A stretch of 11,764 nt of DNA. Source: Flavobacteriaceae bacterium (GTDB lineage Bacteria > Bacteroidota > Bacteroidia > Flavobacteriales > Flavobacteriaceae). The notes below the pieces were generated by a model. The model saw only the letters and a program-made list of their open reading frames with translations. It did no database searches and was not told where the DNA came from. Location: assembly GCA_030618945.1 (NCBI GenBank), contig JAUXCI010000053.1, positions 1 through 11,764 of the forward strand. Direction: 5' to 3'. Both the position numbers and the translations under genes were made by a program. Positions 6,530 to 11,764 of the stretch are shown in pieces (the first letter of the stretch is position 1; the number at the start of each line of letters is the position of its first letter).

Positions 6530-7705
6530 TTGAATAAAAACCTGTTACATAATGACGAACAATCCTTTATAAATACAAATTTAAAAACAGACATTCCAAG
6601 TCTGGTTTTAAAAGGTTCTCCGTTTCCGGAAATAAAAATTCAGGAATTGGCGAATCAAATCATATCAAAAACTAAATGTAGAAACAAACTGCCTAGTTGG
6701 TTTTTGACGAAGGATATTTACTACCCAAAACCCATCAATATAGAACAAACTTCGTCTGAAATAACCGCTCAATACAAGGCCCGATTGGTTGCAGGTAAGA
6801 CCCTGGCCGACCTAACCGGAGGTTTTGGCGTTGATAGCTTTTTTTTATCACAAAAAGTTGATCAGTTAACCCATTGCGAAATTGATACGGAATTATCAGC
6901 AATAGCAGCGTATAATTTTAATGTATTTGGATTAAATCATATCAATTGTTTGCCCGAAGATGGTATTGCTTTTTTGCAATCTACAAGCCGCAAGTTTGAT
7001 TGGCTTTTTATAGATCCTTCCAGAAGAACTGATGTCAAAGGAAAAGTTTTTTTATTAAACGACTGTCTGCCAAATGTAGTGGCTCATCTTGATCTCTTGC
7101 TTAGCAAAGCGAAGAATATTTTAATCAAGTTGTCCCCAATTTTGGATGTTCAGTCAGTAGTCAGTGATCTTAAATTCGTTAAAGAAATTCATGTTGTGTC
7201 AAGTTTGAACGATGTAAAGGAATTACTTATTATTCTTGAAAAAGATTACAAAGGGCCAATAAAAATAAAAACCGTTAATTTTAATAAAACGGGTGAGGAT
7301 ATTTTTGAAGCCGTTTTTCCTTCTTGTGTTTCTGCAAACTTTTCATCGCCCAAAACTTACCTTTATGAACCCAATTCTGCTATCCTAAAGGCCGGTTTAT
7401 TTAATGAAATATCACATCAATTAAATGTATTTAAATTAAACCCTAACAGTCATTTATATACATCTGATAAACTGATATATTTTCCTGGAAGAAGGTTTGA
7501 GATCATATCCTGTTTAAAATATAAGCCCAAGGAAATAAAACAGAAATTTCTTATAAAAAAAGCCAATATAACGACCCGGAATTTTCATGAAACGGTGGCG
7601 CAAATCAGAAAAAGAACTGAGATAAAAGAGGGTGGTTCCGATTATCTTTTTTTTACCACAGGTCCAGAAAATCAGGCCCTGCTTATTCACTGTGTAAAAG
7701 TTTAA
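6530..7705 (+). CDS. Class I SAM-dependent methyltransferase with THUMP-like C-terminal domain
   Basis: A 391-residue putative methyltransferase, probably acting on RNA, though no substrate is known. The Rossmann domain shows motif I DLTGGFGVDSF (94-104), an acidic residue after strand 2 (CEID, Glu117) and IDPSRR (161-166) in the motif IV position. The C-terminal region contains LYEPNSAILKAGLFNEI (278-294) and PGRRFEI (319-325), typical of the THUMP-like domain proteins of Bacteroidota. The N-terminal 80 residues are a helical extension. There is no Met anywhere after the first codon and no in-frame ATG or GTG between the upstream stop (6485-6487) and 6530. TTG at 6530-6532, two bases after the transporter stop, is therefore the likely start. 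AAAGG lies 12 bases upstream. Coupling to the upstream gene probably drives translation. Confidence 0.87.
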   Translation: MNKNLLHNDEQSFINTNLKTDIPSLVLKGSPFPEIKIQELANQIISKTKCRNKLPSWFLTKDIYYPKPINIEQTSSEITAQYKARLVAGKTLADLTGGFGVDSFFLSQKVDQLTHCEIDTELSAIAAYNFNVFGLNHINCLPEDGIAFLQSTSRKFDWLFIDPSRRTDVKGKVFLLNDCLPNVVAHLDLLLSKAKNILIKLSPILDVQSVVSDLKFVKEIHVVSSLNDVKELLIILEKDYKGPIKIKTVNFNKTGEDIFEAVFPSCVSANFSSPKTYLYEPNSAILKAGLFNEISHQLNVFKLNPNSHLYTSDKLIYFPGRRFEIISCLKYKPKEIKQKFLIKKANITTRNFHETVAQIRKRTEIKEGGSDYLFFTTGPENQALLIHCVKV

Positions 7706-7770
7706 CACTGACCTGACACTGCACCTCATTTATTTTAGTAAATTTATTTTAATTAAATACGATTAACTCT

Positions 7771-9411
7771 ATGGCTAATAAAAATATTCGCACCCTGTCT
7801 TCTAGAAAAGGTTTGGAAAATAATTTATTCGAAAAAATTGCTGATTTGTCTGAAAATAACAGCGCGGAAGAAGCGTTTCATAACTTGGCCAAACAATTTA
7901 TTTTAGACGATTCTGTCATTTTTGGGACGGCTTCATTTTATGATTTCATAAAACCAGAGAATAGATCTAAAAAAATAAGGGTATGCAATGGCACTGCCTG
8001 TATGGTTGCAAACTCACAGGATAAGGTTAAAACAGCATTATCAAAGCACTTTGATGCTGATGAAATAGGCCATGTTGCCTGTGTTGGTCGTTGTCATTCA
8101 AACGGAGCTATAATGTACAATAACAAAACATATACCCTGAATTCAGAGGCTTCTCTCCATCAAATTATTAAAGATGATGGCGATGCCTTAAGCTTTGAAA
8201 ACAATTATAACATTGATTGTAATACTACAGCTATCCTGACCTCTAAGCTTGAAGATGTAGAAAAATTCTTTGCTCTTGCCGATGATTTTACAGATAAAAA
8301 AAATGAGATCACACAAGAATTAAAAACCTCAAAACTGAGAGGCCGGGGAGGCGCAGGCTTTCCCTTTTGGTTTAAACTTGACGCGGTTTCCAAGGAGACA
8401 AATAAACAGAAATATATTGTTTGTAACGCTGATGAAGGAGATCCGGGCGCATATAGCGATATGTACCTCATGGAACATCAACCTTATAAGGTTCTATTCG
8501 GGATGTACCTTTCCGGAATTTGTGTAGGAGCTGATACAGGTGTGTTGTACATCAGGGGTGAATATCCACACTCTGTAGCTACCATAAAACAGGCTATTGA
8601 ATATCTCAATAAAAACAATCTGCTTAAAGGCTTCAAATTTAAGATTATCAAAGGTCAGGGCAGCTACGTATGCGGTGAGGAAACGGCACTTTTGAATTCG
8701 ATTGAAGGATTGAGACCTGAAGTAAGGGTAAGGCCTCCCTATCCGGCACAATACGGATTGTTTGGAAAACCCACAGTTTTGAGTAATGTTGAAACCTTTG
8801 CCAATATTCATTGGATCCTTGATAAGGGAGGGGAGTCCTTCGCTGCACTTGGAACCGATCAATCATCCGGCACAAAATTGGTCTCTTTGGATAGTTTCTT
8901 TAAGCGGCCCGGTATTTTTGAAATAGAAATGGGTACTCCCCTATTAAAAGTTTTTACAGATTTTGGAAAAGGATATAAGGATGAAATTAAAGGTTTTCAA
9001 ATTGGTGGACCTCTAGGAGGAATTGTCCCCATAAAAAAAATAAATGACCTTAATCTTGATTTTGAATCTTTAAGTGAGGCTGGTTTTTTATTAGGCCATG
9101 CCAGCGTGGTTTCGATTCCTGAGGGTTTTCCTATGATTAAATTCCTTGAACACCTTTTGGAGTTCACGGCCATAGAAAGTTGTGGTAAATGTTACCCATG
9201 CCGCATTGGATCCCATCGAGGTTTCGAAATGCTGCAAAAGGCTCAAAACGAAGATTATAAGATCGACCGGCAGCTGTTCGATGATCTGATCGAAACTTTG
9301 GAAATTGGTTCCTTATGCGCTTTAGGGGGTGGAGTTCCTTTACCTCTTAAAAATGCCTTAGCGTATTTTAATGAAGAACTCAAAGTATTTTTCAATCCTA
9401 AAATTTCATAA
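7771..9411 (+). CDS. NAD-linked formate dehydrogenase diaphorase subunit, NuoE-NuoF (FdsG-FdsB) fusion
   Basis: A 546-residue flavin/Fe-S protein that transfers electrons between NAD(H) and the formate dehydrogenase large subunit encoded next. Residues 20-135 are a short NuoE/FdsG-like domain: FGTASFYDF (51-59) and the [2Fe-2S] ligands Cys72, Cys77, Cys104 and Cys108 (C-x4-C-x26-C-x3-C). Residues about 155-540 are NuoF/FdsB-like: the FMN/NAD region GRGGAGFPFWFK (191-202), CNADEGDPGAYSD (218-230), SYVCGEETALL (298-308) and the [4Fe-4S] ligands Cys471, Cys474, Cys477 (ESCGKCYPCR) and Cys516 (GSLCALG). All ligands of both clusters are present. In well-known Fds enzymes these two units are separate genes. 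The start has no Shine-Dalgarno sequence, and no convincing promoter is seen in 7706-7770. The TAA stop shares one base with the next ATG. Confidence 0.9.
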   Translation: MANKNIRTLSSRKGLENNLFEKIADLSENNSAEEAFHNLAKQFILDDSVIFGTASFYDFIKPENRSKKIRVCNGTACMVANSQDKVKTALSKHFDADEIGHVACVGRCHSNGAIMYNNKTYTLNSEASLHQIIKDDGDALSFENNYNIDCNTTAILTSKLEDVEKFFALADDFTDKKNEITQELKTSKLRGRGGAGFPFWFKLDAVSKETNKQKYIVCNADEGDPGAYSDMYLMEHQPYKVLFGMYLSGICVGADTGVLYIRGEYPHSVATIKQAIEYLNKNNLLKGFKFKIIKGQGSYVCGEETALLNSIEGLRPEVRVRPPYPAQYGLFGKPTVLSNVETFANIHWILDKGGESFAALGTDQSSGTKLVSLDSFFKRPGIFEIEMGTPLLKVFTDFGKGYKDEIKGFQIGGPLGGIVPIKKINDLNLDFESLSEAGFLLGHASVVSIPEGFPMIKFLEHLLEFTAIESCGKCYPCRIGSHRGFEMLQKAQNEDYKIDRQLFDDLIETLEIGSLCALGGGVPLPLKNALAYFNEELKVFFNPKIS

Positions 9412-11764
9412 TGAGAGTATATTTAAACGACATCGCCTATGAGGCCATAGAAAATGAAACTATTTTAGAATTTGTTCGCAGGGTTGAAAACACTTCTGCT
9501 ATACCTACCATGTGTCAGGATGACCGACTCGAGAATTTCGGGTCCTGTCGTGTTTGTTCAGTTGAGGTGGCGAGAGAGAAAAATGGCCCATCAAAAATAA
9601 TGGCTTCCTGCCATACCCCTGTTTTTGAAAATGCGTTTGTTTACCATCAAACGGATAGGATCAATAGATTAAGAAAAAATATTGTAGAATTGGTTTTAAC
9701 CGATTACCCATCTGATAAAGTTTTTCCGGAAGCAGGAAAGAAACCAACCGAATTTCAAAAAACAATCGCCGAGATTGGAATACCCAACGTGCGTTATCCG
9801 AAGGGTGAGGATCATCTGCAACTCGAAAAGGATAATTCCCATCCATATATAAAATCCGACCTGTCTCAATGCATTAACTGTTACCGATGCGTAAGAGCCT
9901 GCGAAGAGATCCAGGGAGAAATGGTTTTAGGAATGAGTGGCAGAGGCTTTGCCACAAACATTATCAAAGGCTTTGATACCAATTTCAATCTGTCTGCCTG
10001 TGTTTCTTGTGGCGCCTGTGTTCAAACCTGTCCAACTGAAGCTTTATCGGACAAATTTGAAACCAAGACCCTAATCCCGGATGATATAACCAGAACGACC
10101 TGTACTTATTGTGGTGTTGGTTGTCAACTTGATGTTTCAGTTATCGACGGAAAAATCAGGGGTATACAAGCCCCTGTTACTGCAGAAGTAAATGAAGGGC
10201 ATACTTGTTTAAAAGGAAGGTTTGCCTTTCAGTTTTACAACCATCCTGATCGCTTGACAGATCCGTTGATTAAAAGAAATGGACAGTTTGAAGTGGCTAC
10301 CTGGGAGGAAGCTTACGATTTCATATGCGAAAAACTACTTAAGGTCAAAAATGAATATGGAGCCAATGCCATTGGGTGTATATCTTCTTCAAGAGCCACC
10401 AATGAAGAAAATTACCTGATGCAAAAAATGACAAGGGTTGCCTTGAATACAAACAATATTGATGGATGCGCTCGTGTTTGCCATGCACCAACAGCTTATG
10501 GTATGCAAAAAGCATTTGGAACCGGGGCAGCCACCAATTCAATTGTCGACCTTGCTCAAGCAGATTGTATATTTCTTTTCGGAGCAAACCCTACCGAAGC
10601 ACACCCGGTTACAGGAGCACGAATAAAACAACTTTTTATGAAGGGGGTTACCAGTATAGTGGTTGACCCTGTTAAGACGACTCTTGCCAGCTTGGCTCAA
10701 TACCACCTTCAATTAAGACCTGGAACCAATGTAGCCATATTGAATATGATGGCCCATTATATTGTTGTGGAAGGTTTGGTCAAAAATGAATTCATAAACA
10801 AATTTACCGAACAATATGAAGCGTTTAAAGAACACGTGCTTTCTCTTGATATGGACGAATTGGAGTTGCTCACAGGAGTTTCAAAAGACCTGGTCAAAAA
10901 AGCAGCCTGCGCATATGCCTCGGCAAATAATGCCATGGAGTTTCACGGTCTAGGTGTAACCGAACATTTCCAAGGAAGTAAAACGGTAATGTTACTGTCT
11001 AATCTAGCGATGATGACAGGAAATATTGGAAGACCAGGCGTGGGCCTCAATCCGCTTAGGGGCCAGAACAATGTGCAGGGAGCTGCAGACATGGGAGTTC
11101 AACCCCATCAGGGCGCCGGATATAAGGATGTAAATGATCTTGAATTCCAACAATATTATGCCGAAAAATACGGTATCCCTCATATGCCTGAGAAAGAAGG
11201 ACTCAAAATTCCTGAAATGCTTGATGCCGCTATTGGAGGTAAATTCAAAGCCTTATGGATCATGGGAGAAGATACTTTGATGACCGACCCCAACACCTTG
11301 CATATTAGAAAGGCCATGGAGCAATTAGATATCTTAATTGTTCAGGAATTATTCATGTCTGCAACGGCCGAAATAGCAGATGTGGTGCTACCGGCTAGTT
11401 CCTATTTTGAAAAGAACGGTACCTTTACCAACGGCGAAAGACGCGTTCAAAGGGTAAATAAAGTAGTGGACCCTATCGGAAACACCAAATCTGATGGACA
11501 GATGATCATTGACATGATGTATAAACTGGGTTATAAGCAACCCACGGGACGATTATATGATGCTGAAAAGATACTTGACGAAATTGCTGATGTAATTCCG
11601 TTTATGAAAGGTATATCATGGGAAAAATTAGGGCAGAATGGTTTACAATGGCCCGTTTTACGAGAAGGACAGGATACACAAATTTTGCATAAAGACGGAG
11701 ATTTTAAAAGAGGAAAGGGAAGGTTCCATCATTTTGATTTTGAAGAAACCCCTGAATTAGTTGA
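9411..11764 (+). CDS. Formate dehydrogenase large (molybdopterin) subunit, partial at 3' end
   Basis: The catalytic subunit for formate to CO2, binding a bis-MGD Mo or W cofactor. 784 complete codons lie in the window; the C-terminal cofactor-binding domain is cut off. In order: a NuoG-like [2Fe-2S] domain with Cys35, Cys46, Cys49 and Cys67; a region where NuoG/FdsA have a His-Cys [4Fe-4S] site, here without ligands (99-112); two ferredoxin sites (Cys154/157/160/164 and Cys197/200/203/207); the catalytic-domain [4Fe-4S] Cys231/234/238/266 with Lys268 (CLKGR). The active site is ARVCHAPT with Cys357-His358, Cys (TGC) rather than selenocysteine, and Arg550 in GLNPLRGQNNVQG. The ATG overlaps the previous stop (TAATG), so the pair is coupled. 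No TGA or other stop interrupts the frame. Another MGD oxidoreductase is possible but the motifs favour formate dehydrogenase. Confidence 0.9.
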   Translation, partial: MRVYLNDIAYEAIENETILEFVRRVENTSAIPTMCQDDRLENFGSCRVCSVEVAREKNGPSKIMASCHTPVFENAFVYHQTDRINRLRKNIVELVLTDYPSDKVFPEAGKKPTEFQKTIAEIGIPNVRYPKGEDHLQLEKDNSHPYIKSDLSQCINCYRCVRACEEIQGEMVLGMSGRGFATNIIKGFDTNFNLSACVSCGACVQTCPTEALSDKFETKTLIPDDITRTTCTYCGVGCQLDVSVIDGKIRGIQAPVTAEVNEGHTCLKGRFAFQFYNHPDRLTDPLIKRNGQFEVATWEEAYDFICEKLLKVKNEYGANAIGCISSSRATNEENYLMQKMTRVALNTNNIDGCARVCHAPTAYGMQKAFGTGAATNSIVDLAQADCIFLFGANPTEAHPVTGARIKQLFMKGVTSIVVDPVKTTLASLAQYHLQLRPGTNVAILNMMAHYIVVEGLVKNEFINKFTEQYEAFKEHVLSLDMDELELLTGVSKDLVKKAACAYASANNAMEFHGLGVTEHFQGSKTVMLLSNLAMMTGNIGRPGVGLNPLRGQNNVQGAADMGVQPHQGAGYKDVNDLEFQQYYAEKYGIPHMPEKEGLKIPEMLDAAIGGKFKALWIMGEDTLMTDPNTLHIRKAMEQLDILIVQELFMSATAEIADVVLPASSYFEKNGTFTNGERRVQRVNKVVDPIGNTKSDGQMIIDMMYKLGYKQPTGRLYDAEKILDEIADVIPFMKGISWEKLGQNGLQWPVLREGQDTQILHKDGDFKRGKGRFHHFDFEETPELV

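Noticed and set aside
7706..7770. Promoter for the formate dehydrogenase genes
   Set aside because: The best match is TAAATTTA at 7739-7746, which lacks the G and has no TTG at the right distance. It is not strong enough to list.
8494..8875. Two overlapping antisense open frames inside the NuoEF fusion gene
   Set aside because: They lie entirely within a strongly conserved gene on the other strand and show no domain-like pattern.
10479..10481. Possible selenocysteine codon at the formate dehydrogenase active site
   Set aside because: The codon is TGC (Cys). There is no in-frame TGA, so no SECIS element is needed.
10345..10666. Open frames on both strands inside the formate dehydrogenase large subunit
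   Set aside because: They are out of frame with the conserved MGD-domain coding sequence and are explained by its composition.
9411..11764. Recent horizontal transfer of the formate dehydrogenase genes because they look richer in G+C
   Set aside because: Hand counts on single lines vary from about one third to over one half G+C and follow conserved Gly/Ala-rich motifs. No mobile element or flanking repeat is present. A proper windowed and codon-position analysis would be needed.

Overview
The window looks like a chromosomal segment of a Bacteroidota bacterium, probably a marine-type Flavobacteriaceae. The reasons are the AT-rich DNA, several promoters of the TAnnTTTG type used by the Bacteroidota primary sigma factor, start codons mostly without Shine-Dalgarno sequences, and the gene content (type I isopentenyl-diphosphate isomerase, META-domain lipoprotein, THUMP-like methyltransferase). 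This assignment is an inference from sequence style; no search was run.

Layout. At the left edge is the 3' end of an adenine/adenosine deaminase gene on the + strand. It converges, with a 10-base gap, on a tight three-gene minus-strand operon transcribed as isopentenyl-diphosphate isomerase, a PTPS/QueD-family pterin synthase and a membrane-anchored PrxQ-type peroxiredoxin. A divergent intergenic region (1758-1949) carries promoter-like elements for both directions and a perfect six-copy TAAT repeat just before the next start codon. Plus-strand genes follow: a cyclophilin-type lipoprotein, peptide chain release factor 3 (prfC), a two-domain META lipoprotein, and an AI-2E/PerM-family membrane protein followed two bases later by a THUMP-like SAM methyltransferase that starts with TTG.

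The right third (7771 to the edge) is a compact NAD-linked formate dehydrogenase locus. One 546-residue protein fuses the NuoE-like and NuoF-like diaphorase subunits. It overlaps by one base the large molybdopterin subunit, which has one [2Fe-2S] site, two ferredoxin-type [4Fe-4S] sites, the [4Fe-4S] site beside the cofactor, and an active-site Cys-His pair. This gene runs off the right edge (784 complete codons present). Together the two proteins should oxidise formate and pass electrons through Fe-S clusters to FMN and NAD+, or run in reverse.

The rest of the window is mostly housekeeping. No tRNA, rRNA, CRISPR array, insertion sequence or phage gene was seen. The points most worth a second look are the loss of all four ligands of the NuoG-like His-Cys cluster in the formate dehydrogenase large subunit, the TAAT repeat with a three-codon ORF overlapping the cyclophilin start, and the two genes that appear to depend on TTG starts.
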